Source of the DNA: Pseudomonas sp. CC6-YY-74
Lineage (GTDB): Bacteria; Pseudomonadota; Gammaproteobacteria; Pseudomonadales; Pseudomonadaceae
Assembly (NCBI RefSeq): GCF_002025205.1
Contig: NZ_CP019947.1
Span: 3,510,001 to 3,574,000 of the forward strand
Length of the DNA stretch: 64,000 nucleotides
Direction: 5' to 3'
The position numbers and the translations under genes are program-made. The first letter of the stretch is position 1. Each line of letters begins with the position of its first letter. The notes beneath the pieces are model-generated. The model was not told the origin of the DNA. It worked only from the letters and a program-made list of their open reading frames with translations, and did not search any database. Positions 8,822-17,882 of this stretch are shown piece by piece.

Positions 8822-10618
8822 TCAGAGCGCGAAATGCTCGGCTGGCAGACTCATCATGCACTCGCTGCCGGCCTCGGCCGCAGCCAGGTGGGCGGCCGTA
8901 CGCGGCAGCAGGCGCTTGAAGTAGAACGCGCAAGTGGCCAGCTTGGCCTGGTAGAAGGCCGCATCGCCGGCACCCGCGTCGAGCTTCTCCTGGGCCACCA
9001 ACGCCATGCGCAGCCAGAAGTAGGCCAGGATCACGTAGCCGGAGTACATCAGGTAATCCACCGAAGCGGCGCCGACCTCGTCAGGATTCTTCATCGCCGC
9101 CAGACCGATTTTCTGGGTCAGCTCGCCCCACTGGGTGTTCAGTGTCGCCAACTGTGCCACGTAGCCCTTGAGCTGCGGATGCTCGGCCTGCGCCACGCAT
9201 AACTTGTGCACGATCTTGCTGAAGCCGCGCAGCAGCTTGCCCTGGCTGCCGAGCACCTTGCGCCCGAGCAGGTCGAGGGCCTGAATACCATTGGTGCCTT
9301 CATAGATCGGCGCGATGCGGCAATCGCGAACCAGCTGCTCCATGCCCCACTCGCGGATATAGCCATGGCCGCCGAAGATCTGCATGCCGTGGTTGGTCAC
9401 CTCCAGCCCGGTGTCGGTCATGAAGGCCTTGCAGATCGGGGTAAGCAAGGCCAGCAGGTTTTCCGCTTCCTCACGCTGCTGAATGTTTTCACTGAGGTGC
9501 GCGACATCCAGCAGCTGCGCGGTGAAGTAAGCCAGGGCACGGTTGCCTTCGTTGAGCGCCTTCATGGTCAGCAACATGCGTCGCACATCGGGGTGCACGA
9601 TGATCGGATCGGCCGGTTTATCTGGCGCTTTTGGTCCGGTCAGGGCACGCATCTGCAGGCGCTCGTTGGCGTACTTGAGCGCGCCCTGGAAGCTCGCTTC
9701 ACCCAGGCACAGCCCCTGCATGCCTGTGCCCAGACGTGCGTGGTTCATCATGGTGAACATGCAGTTGAGGCCTTTATTGGCCTCGCCAATCAGAAACCCG
9801 TGGGCGCTGTCGAAATTGATCACGCAGGTGGCCGAGGCCTTGATGCCCATCTTGTGTTCGATCGAGCCGCAGCTGACCGCGTTGCGCTCACCGGCCTGGC
9901 CGGCGGTGTCGGGGAGGAACTTGGGCACGATAAACAGTGAGATACCCTTGGTTCCGGCGGGCGCGTCGGGCAGCTTGGCCAGCACCAAGTGCACGATGTT
10001 CTCGCTCATGTCGTGCTCGCCGGCAGAGATGAAGATCTTGCTGCCGCTGATCGCATAGCTGCCGTCGGCCTGGGGCACGGCGCGGGTCTTGATAATGCCC
10101 AGGTCGGTGCCGCAATGCGCTTCGGTCAGGCACATGGTGCCGGTCCAGAGCCCCTCGGTCATGCGGGTCAGGTAGGTCTGTTTCTGCTCTTCCGTGCCGT
10201 GGGCATGGATCGCCGACATGGCGCCATGGGTCAGCCCCGGATACATGCCCCAGGAAGTGTTGCTGGCGCCGACCATTTCGCTGTTGAGCAAACCCAGCGA
10301 ATGCGGCAACCCCTGGCCACCGTAGGCCGGGTCGGCGGCCAAGCCCATCCAGCCACCTTCGGCATACTGGGCGAAAGCTTCCTTGAAGCCTTTGGGCGTG
10401 GTCACCACACCGTTATCAAACTGACACTCTTCTTCGTCGCCGGAACGGTTCAACGGCGCCAGCACCTGCTCGCAGAACTTGGCACCTTCTTCGAGGATTG
10501 CACCGACCATGTCCGGCGTCGCCTCGCTGGCGCCGAGTGCGGCGTAGCTGGTGTGGAAGTCGAAGACATCGTCGATCAAGAAGCGCATGTCGCGCAGGGG
10601 GGCCTTGTACTCGGGCAT
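8822..10618 (-). CDS. Acyl-CoA dehydrogenase (FadE type), paralogue 2
   Basis: 598 residues, the same architecture as its neighbours: N-terminal cap MPEYKAPLRDMRFLIDDVF, CLTEAHCGTDLG, KIFISAGEHDMSENIVH, and catalytic Glu440 in YEGTNGIQALDLLG, then the additional C-terminal domain. It oxidises acyl-CoA in the cytoplasm and passes electrons to ETF. The two nearest relatives are the flanking genes, so this looks like an old tandem triplication. ATG at 10618 has GGAGAAC upstream. No PsrA-like box was found in its 5' region, unlike paralogue 3. Confidence 0.93.
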   Translation of the reverse strand: MPEYKAPLRDMRFLIDDVFDFHTSYAALGASEATPDMVGAILEEGAKFCEQVLAPLNRSGDEEECQFDNGVVTTPKGFKEAFAQYAEGGWMGLAADPAYGGQGLPHSLGLLNSEMVGASNTSWGMYPGLTHGAMSAIHAHGTEEQKQTYLTRMTEGLWTGTMCLTEAHCGTDLGIIKTRAVPQADGSYAISGSKIFISAGEHDMSENIVHLVLAKLPDAPAGTKGISLFIVPKFLPDTAGQAGERNAVSCGSIEHKMGIKASATCVINFDSAHGFLIGEANKGLNCMFTMMNHARLGTGMQGLCLGEASFQGALKYANERLQMRALTGPKAPDKPADPIIVHPDVRRMLLTMKALNEGNRALAYFTAQLLDVAHLSENIQQREEAENLLALLTPICKAFMTDTGLEVTNHGMQIFGGHGYIREWGMEQLVRDCRIAPIYEGTNGIQALDLLGRKVLGSQGKLLRGFSKIVHKLCVAQAEHPQLKGYVAQLATLNTQWGELTQKIGLAAMKNPDEVGAASVDYLMYSGYVILAYFWLRMALVAQEKLDAGAGDAAFYQAKLATCAFYFKRLLPRTAAHLAAAEAGSECMMSLPAEHFAL

Positions 10619-11008
10619 GGTTGTTCTCCGTCAGGCAGGCGCGCAGGGCGCGGGTCAATACCCCCACGCTACCGCCGAAGCAGGCGGATCCACAACAACC
10701 GTACGCCCGCTGAATGCGTCGACATAAATGGCTGGTGCACGGCCAAGAGGTGCCAGCCTCCTCGCGAAGCCGGGGCCAGGCCTGAGCAGAGACAGACCCA
10801 TTAGCGCTTGGCGGGTTACGTGGCGCACCACTACCGCAGTTACTGCGCAAATCCTGCAGCGCCACTAACCCACCCGACAAAAATTACGTGCAACAAGTAA
10901 CAGGGACAGAGCATTGCTGGCGGAGCTGTTTGAGACTGTCGCCAGACAACGCTGGTCATGCCTACGCCAATGGAGCCGCGGCCGTGGTTGGTTACTGATC
11001 GGAAATAG
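10619..11008. other. Intergenic region upstream of paralogue 2
   Basis: About 390 bp with no supported gene. It must hold the promoter for the minus-strand gene ending at 8822, but I could not pick one out with confidence. No repeats or RNA genes were recognised. Confidence 0.5.
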
Positions 11009-11042
11009 AAAAGCCGCTACCTCGAGAGGTAGCGGCTTTTTC
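11009..11042 (-). terminator. Terminator of acyl-CoA dehydrogenase paralogue 3
   Basis: A perfect 14-bp stem, AAAAGCCGCTACCT / AGGTAGCGGCTTTT, has loop CGAG and lies 22 bases beyond the stop at 11063. T-runs occur on both strands. Confidence 0.9.
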
Positions 11043-11062
11043 AAGCGACATCGCGGGAGGGC

Positions 11063-12868
11063 TTAGTAGCCCAGCGCGAAGTCGTCTTCGTGCATGTCCA
11101 TCAGGTTGCCGGCGCCGGACAACATGGTGGCCACGTGGGTGCGGGTACGCGGCAGGATGCGCGCGAAGTAGAAGCGCGCGGTCTGCAGCTTGGCCTTGTA
11201 GAAGGCTTCGTCGGCAGCACCAGCAGCGATCTTCTCGGCGGCCAGGCGCGCCATATCGGCCCAGAAGTAGGCCAGGCAGACGTAACCGGAGTACATCAGG
11301 TAGTCCACCGACGCAGCGCCGACTTCTTCGCGATCCTTCATCGCCGCCATGCCGACCTTCATGGTCAGGTCGCCCCACTCCTTGTTCAGCTGGGCCAACG
11401 GCTCGACGAAGGCCTTGAGCGCCTCGTTGCCTTCGTTGGACTGGCAGAACTTGTGCACGATCTTGGTGAAGCCTTTCAGCGCTTCGCCTTGAGTCTGCAG
11501 CACCTTGCGCCCGAGCAGGTCGAGAGCCTGGATGCCAGTGGTGCCTTCGTACAACATGGAGATACGGCTGTCGCGCACGTTCTGCTCCATGCCCCACTCG
11601 GCGATGAAGCCGTGGCCGCCATAGATCTGCACGCCGTGGTTGGCCGCTTCGAAGCCGACTTCGGTCATGAACGCCTTGGCAATCGGGGTAAGGAAGGCCA
11701 GCAGGGCGTCGGCCTGTTTCTTCTCGGCTTCGTCCTGACTGTACTTGACGATATCGACCTGTTTGGCGGTGAAGTAGACCATGGCGCGATTGCCTTCGGC
11801 GAAGGCCTTCATGGTCAGCAACATGCGGCGTACGTCGGGGTGCACAATGATCGGGTCGGCAGCTTTTTCCGGCGCTTTCGGGCCAGTCAGGGAACGCATC
11901 TGCAGACGCTCGCGAGCGTACTTCAGGCCGCCCTGGAAGCCGATTTCGGCATGCGCCAGGCCTTGCAGTGCGGTGCCCAGGCGCGCGGTATTCATAAAGG
12001 TGAACATGCAGTTCAGACCTTTGTTCGCCGCGCCGATCAGGTAACCGGTTGCGCCGTCGAAGTTCATTACACAGGTGGCGTTACCGTGGATACCCATCTT
12101 GTGCTCGAGCGAGCCACAGGACACGGCATTGCGCTCGCCGGCAGCGCCTTCGGCGTTCGGCAGGAACTTAGGCACGATGAACAGCGAGATACCCTTGGTG
12201 CCTTGCGGCGCGTCGGGCAGGCGGGCCAGCACGATATGGACGATGTTGTCGGCCATGTCATGTTCGCCAGCGGAGATGAAGATCTTGGTGCCGGAAACCT
12301 GGTAGCTGCCATCGGCCTGCGGTTCGGCCTTGGTGCGCAACATGCCCAGATCGGTGCCGCAATGCGACTCGGTCAGGCACATGGTGCCGGTCCACTCGCC
12401 AGAAACCAGCTTGGTCAGATAAGCATGCTTCTGCTCGTCGGTGCCGTGTTCGGCAATGGTGTTCATCGCACCATGGGACAGGCCGGGGTACATGCCCCAG
12501 GACCAGTTGGCGGTACCGACCAATTCGCTGACGACCAGACCAAGCGACTCCGGCAGGCCTTGGCCGCCGTGGTCGACGTCATGGGCCAGGCTCGGCCAGC
12601 CACCTTCGACGTACTGCTTGTAAGCTTCCTTGAAGCCGGTCGGCGTTTTAACGCCGGACTCGCTCCAAGTGCAACCTTCGGTGTCACCCACACGATTCAG
12701 CGGCGCCAGTACCTGCTCACAGAACTTGGCGCCCTCTTCGAGGATGGCGTCAACCATGTCCGGGGTAGCGTCTTGGCAGCCAGGCAGGCTCTGATAATGC
12801 GCTTCGTAGCCGAGCAATTCGTCACGGACGAAGCGAATATCACGCAAGGGGGCCTTGTAGTCAGGCAT
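11063..12868 (-). CDS. Acyl-CoA dehydrogenase (FadE type), paralogue 3
   Basis: 601 residues from ATG at 12868 (MPDYKAPLRDIRFVRDELL); in-frame codons further upstream would run through the promoter and are rejected because both paralogues begin at the same motif. Contains CLTESHCGTDLG, KIFISAGEHDMADNIVH and catalytic Glu441 in YEGTTGIQALDLLG. Function as for its neighbours. The promoter region has two overlapping PsrA-type boxes at 12977-13003, so its expression is probably relieved by long-chain acyl signals. This agrees with PsrA control of the equivalent locus reported for P. aeruginosa, as I recall it. Confidence 0.93.
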   Translation of the reverse strand: MPDYKAPLRDIRFVRDELLGYEAHYQSLPGCQDATPDMVDAILEEGAKFCEQVLAPLNRVGDTEGCTWSESGVKTPTGFKEAYKQYVEGGWPSLAHDVDHGGQGLPESLGLVVSELVGTANWSWGMYPGLSHGAMNTIAEHGTDEQKHAYLTKLVSGEWTGTMCLTESHCGTDLGMLRTKAEPQADGSYQVSGTKIFISAGEHDMADNIVHIVLARLPDAPQGTKGISLFIVPKFLPNAEGAAGERNAVSCGSLEHKMGIHGNATCVMNFDGATGYLIGAANKGLNCMFTFMNTARLGTALQGLAHAEIGFQGGLKYARERLQMRSLTGPKAPEKAADPIIVHPDVRRMLLTMKAFAEGNRAMVYFTAKQVDIVKYSQDEAEKKQADALLAFLTPIAKAFMTEVGFEAANHGVQIYGGHGFIAEWGMEQNVRDSRISMLYEGTTGIQALDLLGRKVLQTQGEALKGFTKIVHKFCQSNEGNEALKAFVEPLAQLNKEWGDLTMKVGMAAMKDREEVGAASVDYLMYSGYVCLAYFWADMARLAAEKIAAGAADEAFYKAKLQTARFYFARILPRTRTHVATMLSGAGNLMDMHEDDFALGY

Positions 12869-12976
12869 AGCGAATAACCTCTGCGGTGGACTCATTAGTG
12901 TGTTTGGGTGACCGAATGGACGGTCGCTTGGGGGATCACTCCCGATTGCCTGGAGACATCTTGGCCACCCAGCAAT

Positions 12977-13003
12977 CAAACAAGTGTTTGAAACATACGT
13001 TTA
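12977..13003. promoter_or_regulatory. Tandem PsrA-type operator
   Basis: The PsrA consensus is G/C-AAAC-N2-4-GTTT-G/C. The sequence has CAAACAAGTGTTTG at 12977-12990, a perfect match, overlapping GAAACATACGTTTA at 12990-13003, which misses only the last base. They lie about 110 bp upstream of the paralogue 3 start. PsrA is the TetR-family fatty-acid sensor that represses beta-oxidation genes. Its use here is inference from the motif. Confidence 0.7.
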
Positions 13004-13158
13004 CGGTCCAGCCTTGTCAAGCATCGCGGCAATGGCCGCTTGTCAGGCTCGACCGTCGGCAGCGAAGAAAGTCCGTGGTGCATGGCTCGGAAGCCCAGCC
13101 GTTCGGCTGGAGGCTTTTGCGCAATAGGCCAGGGTTAATTCCGACGGGCTGTTGGTGA

Positions 13159-13926
13159 TCAGCCAAGCAGGTCGATCAGCGGCGCAGAGTCCGGTAACGC
13201 GGCGGTGCGCCGATACAGATCGAGATCGGTTGCCGACGAACGCGACGGCTGACGTGACGCCTCGGGATCGCCTCCCCGCTCCGCCGGCTCAACCACCTCG
13301 CTCGGTTGCACGCGCTCGGCTTGCCCTTGTGCGGCGTCGCTGCGCTGCAGCTCGGCCAGATCCACGCGCGCCTGGACCATCTGCGCCTGGGCTTGCGCCG
13401 CCACACGCAGATCCTGAGCGGAGGGCTCGGCCGGCGACAGGGCCGCACGCACGACGATGTCCATCTTGTTCAGGGTCGCTCGCGGGTCGTTCGCCACCGC
13501 GCCGGTGTCGATACTGACCTCACCCGCGACGGCATAGCGCTGGCCATCTGGACCACGGGTGTAGGTAAAGCTCGGTGCGCCGGCATAGCCGCCGCCAACC
13601 GCCGCGTGGGCCTGCTCGTGGGTACGTACTTCGCGATCACGACTGGCCAGTTCGGCAATCTCCAGCTGTTCGAGGCGCTGTTGTTGCGAACTGGGTTCGG
13701 TTGTATCGCGCTTGCCAGCGGACTGGGTCGACTGCTCGGCAGGCTGATCCGCTTCTTCGCGGGCCGACGCGCTCTGTTCATCGCTCAGGGCGGGAGACGG
13801 GGTAGCGGGCGCCTGGGCAGCGCGGGTCAGGTCAGGGGAAACATCGGCCGAGGCGGCGGGCACAACAAGGCGAGCCGGCGATGGCGGCGCCGGTGAGAGA
13901 TACGTCGACGTAGCGCCGATTTGCAT
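13159..13926 (-). CDS. SprA-related putative metalloprotease
   Basis: 255 residues. The first 90 are low-complexity and rich in Ala, Pro, Ser and Gln. Residues 90-180 hold the conserved SprA-family core with VRTHEQAHAAVGGGYAG, where His103-Glu104 and His107 form an HExxH zinc site, followed by FTYTRGPDGQRYAVAGEV. The C-terminal part is again polar and repetitive. No signal peptide is evident. The family is annotated as a putative metalloprotease; its substrate is unknown. It shares orientation and a 48-bp gap with the small FlgC-like gene at 13975. Confidence 0.8.
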   Translation of the reverse strand: MQIGATSTYLSPAPPSPARLVVPAASADVSPDLTRAAQAPATPSPALSDEQSASAREEADQPAEQSTQSAGKRDTTEPSSQQQRLEQLEIAELASRDREVRTHEQAHAAVGGGYAGAPSFTYTRGPDGQRYAVAGEVSIDTGAVANDPRATLNKMDIVVRAALSPAEPSAQDLRVAAQAQAQMVQARVDLAELQRSDAAQGQAERVQPSEVVEPAERGGDPEASRQPSRSSATDLDLYRRTAALPDSAPLIDLLG

Positions 13927-13974
13927 GCCGTACCTCCTTGTCGTTGCGCATGTGCACTGGCCGCGTCAGCGAGC

Positions 13975-14274
13975 TCAGGCTTTGGTGTCGATCAGCGTGC
14001 CCAGCATTTCATCGGCAGTGCGCACGACACGTGCGCCAGCCAGTGCCTCGTTCTGACCCACACGCAACGCGACCAGGCTTTCGGCCAGGTCCGCAGGGTT
14101 TTGCCCGGCAGCTTCTGCTGACGGGTTGACCTGATTGAGCGCGGGCGTTTGTCCGGCCTGTTGGGGGCCTGCGATGCCACTGCCGGCGATTTCGGTGGCA
14201 GCCTGATCGACCCGACGCTGCCCCGACTGAATGGTGCTGATACCCGAACTGAAGGCGTTAGCGGAGATTTGCAT
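13975..14274 (-). CDS. Small protein with flagellar rod (FlgC/FlgG)-like C-terminus
   Basis: 99 residues, MQISANAFSSGISTIQSG at the start and LVALRVGQNEALAGARVV then TADEMLGTLIDTKA at the end. The last 35 residues resemble the C-terminal helix of flagellar rod and hook proteins, where a similar TADEMLGTLID motif occurs, but no rod N-terminal domain is present. I do not know its function. ATG at 14274 starts right after the bioD-side intergenic region. The neighbouring SprA-like gene begins with the same residues MQI, so both may be exported or coordinated, though this is only a guess. Confidence 0.65.
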   Translation of the reverse strand: MQISANAFSSGISTIQSGQRRVDQAATEIAGSGIAGPQQAGQTPALNQVNPSAEAAGQNPADLAESLVALRVGQNEALAGARVVRTADEMLGTLIDTKA

Positions 14275-14370
14275 GAACCAGCTCCCGCAGGTGTACTACA
14301 TGATTGCACTGCATTGAAGCAGATAATCCGCCCGATGCGTACCGGCAAAATGCTATGGCAAAAGGCCTGC

Positions 14371-15060
14371 TTATAGCTCCAACTCCAGCAGCGCCAGATC
14401 GAGACACTCGGCCACCGCCGCCGGCGTTGCGTTGGCCAGGCGCGGCACCCGCCCCAGGCAAGGCGCCGGCAAGCGCTCGGCGAGAGTCGCCAGGTTTTCC
14501 TCCAGACGTGACGTCTTGGGATCGACCACGTTGGCCACCCAACCGGCCAGGGTCAGGCCGTCGCGAGCAATCGCCTCGGCGGTCAGTACGGCGTGATTGA
14601 TGCACCCCAGGCGCACCCCGACCACCAGAATCACTGGCAGATCCAGGCTGATCGCCAGGTCCGACAGCGTCGCCTGGCCGGCCAGCGGCACGCGCCAACC
14701 GCCGGCGCCTTCGACCACGGTGAAATCTGCGCCCTTGTCGAGAATCTTCTGCACCGGCCCCTGCAGGGCGTCCAGATCCAGGCGCACACCGGCTTCGCGG
14801 GCCGCCAGATGCGGGGCGATAGCCGGGGCAAAGGCCAGCGGATTGACCTCTTCGTAGCGCAGCGCCAGGCTGCATTCGCCCAGCAGGGCCAGGGCATCGT
14901 CGTTGCGCAGACCGGCGGCGGTCTTGCTGCAACCGGAGGCGACCGGCTTGGCGGCGGCGGTAGACAGCCCGGCCATGCGCGCGGCATGCAGCAAGCCGGC
15001 GGCAATAGTGGTCTTGCCGACTTCGGTGTCGGTGCCGGTGACGAAGAAGGCTGCAGTCAT
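14371..15060 (-). CDS. bioD: Dethiobiotin synthetase
   Basis: ATP-dependent closure of the ureido ring, turning DAPA and CO2 into dethiobiotin. 229 residues from ATG at 15060, with GAGAATTGAG upstream; the longer reading frame upstream overlaps bioC and is rejected. P-loop GTDTEVGKTT at residues 9-18, AKPVASG at about 36-42, and VEGAGGWRVPL are all family landmarks. It starts one base after the stop of bioC, so it is the last gene of the bioBFHCD transcript. Confidence 0.95.
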   Translation of the reverse strand: MTAAFFVTGTDTEVGKTTIAAGLLHAARMAGLSTAAAKPVASGCSKTAAGLRNDDALALLGECSLALRYEEVNPLAFAPAIAPHLAAREAGVRLDLDALQGPVQKILDKGADFTVVEGAGGWRVPLAGQATLSDLAISLDLPVILVVGVRLGCINHAVLTAEAIARDGLTLAGWVANVVDPKTSRLEENLATLAERLPAPCLGRVPRLANATPAAVAECLDLALLELEL

Positions 15061-15061
15061 C

Positions 15062-15871
15062 TCAATTCTCTTTGCGTAAAAGGCCGTAGACCACTTGATA
15101 GCTCGCCGGCAGGCCTTGCGGCTGACGGAATTGCTCATAGCCAGCAAGCAGCGCCAGCATGCGCGCACGTCCGGTCAGGCCGCCCGGGCGACCGGGATTG
15201 AGGTTGTGTGCACCCAAGGCCTTGAGCTCATGGGTCAGGCTGCGTAGATCGGGGTAATACAGCACCTCGGCCTGGGTTTGCAGGCTGAGCACCTGCAGGC
15301 CGCTGCCCGCACAGAGCTGCTGGTAATCGCCGAGGCGGCGGAAGCGGTTGACGTGGACGAAACCGTCCACCGCCTGCCAGCTATCACGCAACTCCTGCAA
15401 GGTGCCGACGCACAGGCTGCTGAAGGCCAGCACACCGCCGGGGCGCAATACCCGCCGGGCTTCGCTGAGCACCGCGGCAAAGTCCGCACACCACTGCAGC
15501 GCCAGGCTGGAAAACAGCAGGTCGCAGGACGCGTCGCGCAGCGGCAAGCGTTCGGCATCGCCGGCGACGAACTGCTGCGCGCCGCCCAATGGCTGGGCGT
15601 GGCGCAGCATGCCCTCGGCAATATCCAGGGCCACACCTTCGGTCGCGCCGTAGCGCTGGCCCAGGGCACGGCTGAAGTAGCCAGTGCCACAGCCCAGGTC
15701 GAGCCAGCGTTGCGGGTTCAGGTCGGCCGGCAAGCGTGTCAGCAACTCGCTGCCGACCTTGCGCTGCAGGGCCGCGACACTGTCGTAGCTGTCGGCCGCG
15801 CGGGAAAAGGACGCAGCCACCTGACGCTTGTCCGGCAAGCCGCTCAGCGGGTCTTGTGTCCACTCAGTCAT
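15062..15871 (-). CDS. bioC: Malonyl-ACP O-methyltransferase
   Basis: SAM-dependent enzyme that methylates malonyl-ACP so that the fatty-acid pathway can build the pimelate chain. 269 residues from ATG at 15871 ([22 protein letters not shown]). SAM-binding motif I is [16 protein letters not shown], and the later [10 protein letters not shown] segment is typical of BioC. The start overlaps the bioH 3' end by 8 bp, indicating translational coupling. Confidence 0.95.
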   Translation of the reverse strand: MTEWTQDPLSGLPDKRQVAASFSRAADSYDSVAALQRKVGSELLTRLPADLNPQRWLDLGCGTGYFSRALGQRYGATEGVALDIAEGMLRHAQPLGGAQQFVAGDAERLPLRDASCDLLFSSLALQWCADFAAVLSEARRVLRPGGVLAFSSLCVGTLQELRDSWQAVDGFVHVNRFRRLGDYQQLCAGSGLQVLSLQTQAEVLYYPDLRSLTHELKALGAHNLNPGRPGGLTGRARMLALLAGYEQFRQPQGLPASYQVVYGLLRKEN

Positions 15872-16595
15872 CGCCGGCCTCATGCAGAAAGGCCTGGATT
15901 GCCGCAGCGATTTCGTGGGGACGCTCCAGGGCGAAGGCATGGCTGGCCGCATCGATCAGACCGATCTCGACATCCGGCAGCAACGCCAACAGCGCGGCCG
16001 CCGCATTCGCCGGCACCAGCGCATCGCCGCCGGCAAACAGATGCAGTTGCGGGCCGACAAAGGCCTGCACGGCGCCGCGGGTGTCCAGCGCGGCCAGTAC
16101 ATTCAGCCCCGCCAGCAGACTCTCTGGGCGGATCTGCGGCGCCGCGCCGAGCAGCAGCCGCGACAAGCCGCGCGGATCCGCAGCGCCCTGGGAGCAGAGC
16201 AGGGCAAAACGCTTCAAGGTGGCGCGTGCATCTGCGGCGCAGCCCTGACGAAACACGCCGAAAGTCTCAGCCGCCATCGCACTGGGCCACGTCGGCTCGG
16301 CGACGAACCGCAGATTGCTCGCCAGGGTCAGCAGGCCGGCGCAGCGCTCCCCGCGCCGCGCCGCCAGTTCGCTGGCGAGCATGCCGCCAAGCGACCAGCC
16401 GCCGAGCCAGGTGTCTTGGGCCAGATTGGCATCGAGCTCATCCAGCCAGTCGGCAGGGTCGCTGGATTCCAGCATCGGCAAGGGTTCGATCTCAACCCGC
16501 AGACGCGAATCGAGGCCACGCAAGGCCGCGGTCAGCGGCTCCAGCGGAGCACTGCCGAGGCCCCAGCCGGGTAGCAAAATAAGGCGATCACGCAT
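15864..16595 (-). CDS. bioH: Pimeloyl-ACP methyl ester carboxylesterase
   Basis: Alpha/beta hydrolase that removes the methyl group from pimeloyl-ACP methyl ester, ending chain growth. 243 residues from ATG at 16595. The catalytic triad can be read as Ser68 (GGWSLGG), Asp191 (GGDALVP) and His219 (SHAFAL). The open frame extends upstream into bioF, but the BioH start [12 protein letters not shown] is standard. It overlaps bioF by 8 bp and bioC by 8 bp. Confidence 0.94.
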   Translation of the reverse strand: MRDRLILLPGWGLGSAPLEPLTAALRGLDSRLRVEIEPLPMLESSDPADWLDELDANLAQDTWLGGWSLGGMLASELAARRGERCAGLLTLASNLRFVAEPTWPSAMAAETFGVFRQGCAADARATLKRFALLCSQGAADPRGLSRLLLGAAPQIRPESLLAGLNVLAALDTRGAVQAFVGPQLHLFAGGDALVPANAAAALLALLPDVEIGLIDAASHAFALERPHEIAAAIQAFLHEAGDD

Positions 16596-17760
16596 CGCGG
16601 CTCTCCAGTAGCGTCCAGCATTCAGCCAAGGCTTCCAGCAGCCGTTCGAGCTGGGCAGCGCTGTGCGCCGCCGACAAGGTAACGCGCAGCCGTGCACTGC
16701 CGGCGGGCACCGTGGGCGGACGAATCGCGGTGACCAGCAAGCCACGCTCGCGCAGCAGCTGCGACAGGCGCATGGCGCGAGCGCTGTCACCGATCAGGAT
16801 CGGTTGAATCGGCGTAGCGCTGTCCATCAATTCAAGACCAATAGACTGGGCACCTTCACGGAAGCGTTTGATCAAGGCGTTCAAGTGCTCGCGCCGCCAA
16901 TTCTCGCTACGCAGCAACTCCAGGCTCTTCAGGGTGGCGCAGGCCAGCGCTGGCGGCTGGCTGGTGGTGTAGATATACGGCCGGGCGAACTGCACCAGGG
17001 TGTCGATCAACTCCTCGCTGCCAGCGACGAAGGCGCCGGCGGTACCGAAGGCCTTGCCCAGGGTGCCGACCAGCACCTGGACGTCGTCCTGGCCCAGGCC
17101 GAAGTGCTCGACGATGCCGCCGCCGCTGGCGCCGAGCGGGCCGAAGCCATGGGCATCGTCGACCATCACCCAGGCGCCCTTGGCTTTGGCCGCCGCACAC
17201 AGCGCCGGCAGCTCGGCCAGGTCGCCGTCCATGCTGAACACCCCATCGGTGACCACCAGGGTATTGCCGACGGCCTTGTCCAGACGACTGGCCAGGCTGG
17301 CGGCGTCGTTATGCAGATAGCGGGAAAAGCGCGCACCGCTGAGCAGACCGGCATCCAGCAAAGAGGCGTGATTGAGGCGGTCTTCCAGCACCGTATCGCC
17401 CTGACTCAGCAGCGCGGTGACCGCACCGAGGTTGGCCATGTAGCCGGTGGAGAACAGCAGCGCCCGCGGCCGCCCGGTGAATTCGGCCAGCGCCTCCTCC
17501 AGCTCGTGGTGCGGCGTGCTGTGACCGATCACCAGGTGCGAGGCGCCGCCGCCGACCCCCCAACGCAGGGCGCCGGCGCGCCAGGCCTCGATCACCTGCG
17601 GGTGATTGGCCAGGCCGAGGTAGTCGTTGGAGCAGAAGGCCAACAGCTCGCGGCCGTCGACCTTGACCAGCGGCCCTTGCGGCGAGTCGAGCAGCGGCCG
17701 CTGGCGGTAGAGGTTGGCAGCGCGGCGTTCGGCGAGGCGGGCGGCGAGAGCGAAGGACAT
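16588..17760 (-). CDS. bioF: 8-amino-7-oxononanoate synthase
   Basis: PLP enzyme joining pimeloyl-ACP or -CoA to L-alanine with loss of CO2. 390 residues from ATG at 17760 ([13 protein letters not shown]). PLP lysine is Lys236 in [11 protein letters not shown]; other landmarks are [13 protein letters not shown] and [15 protein letters not shown] six bases upstream is possible but less likely. A REP-like palindrome lies in the 122 bases between this gene and bioB, so expression may be modulated at that junction. Confidence 0.95.
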   Translation of the reverse strand: MSFALAARLAERRAANLYRQRPLLDSPQGPLVKVDGRELLAFCSNDYLGLANHPQVIEAWRAGALRWGVGGGASHLVIGHSTPHHELEEALAEFTGRPRALLFSTGYMANLGAVTALLSQGDTVLEDRLNHASLLDAGLLSGARFSRYLHNDAASLASRLDKAVGNTLVVTDGVFSMDGDLAELPALCAAAKAKGAWVMVDDAHGFGPLGASGGGIVEHFGLGQDDVQVLVGTLGKAFGTAGAFVAGSEELIDTLVQFARPYIYTTSQPPALACATLKSLELLRSENWRREHLNALIKRFREGAQSIGLELMDSATPIQPILIGDSARAMRLSQLLRERGLLVTAIRPPTVPAGSARLRVTLSAAHSAAQLERLLEALAECWTLLESRDA

Positions 17761-17789
17761 AGGCAACCTGGGTGTAAGGGCGCAATACC

Positions 17790-17864
17790 GTGGGAGGGGC
17801 CGGGCGGCGATCCGCTTTAGCCGCGACCGACCTCGCGCCGGGTCGCGGCTAAAGCCCCTCCCAC
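17790..17864. repeat. REP-like inverted repeat between bioB and bioF
   Basis: The outer arms GTGGGAGGGGC and GCCCCTCCCAC and the inner arms CTTTAGCCGCGACC and GGTCGCGGCTAAAG form a large imperfect hairpin. This resembles the paired extragenic palindromes of Pseudomonas. It is inside the presumed bioBFHCD transcript, where it could stabilise the bioB mRNA end. Confidence 0.65.
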
Positions 17865-17882
17865 CTATTCAGAGCACAGCCA

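Noticed and set aside
12441..13158. Small open frames upstream of paralogue 3
   Set aside because: No coding signature; the stretch holds the PsrA-type operator.
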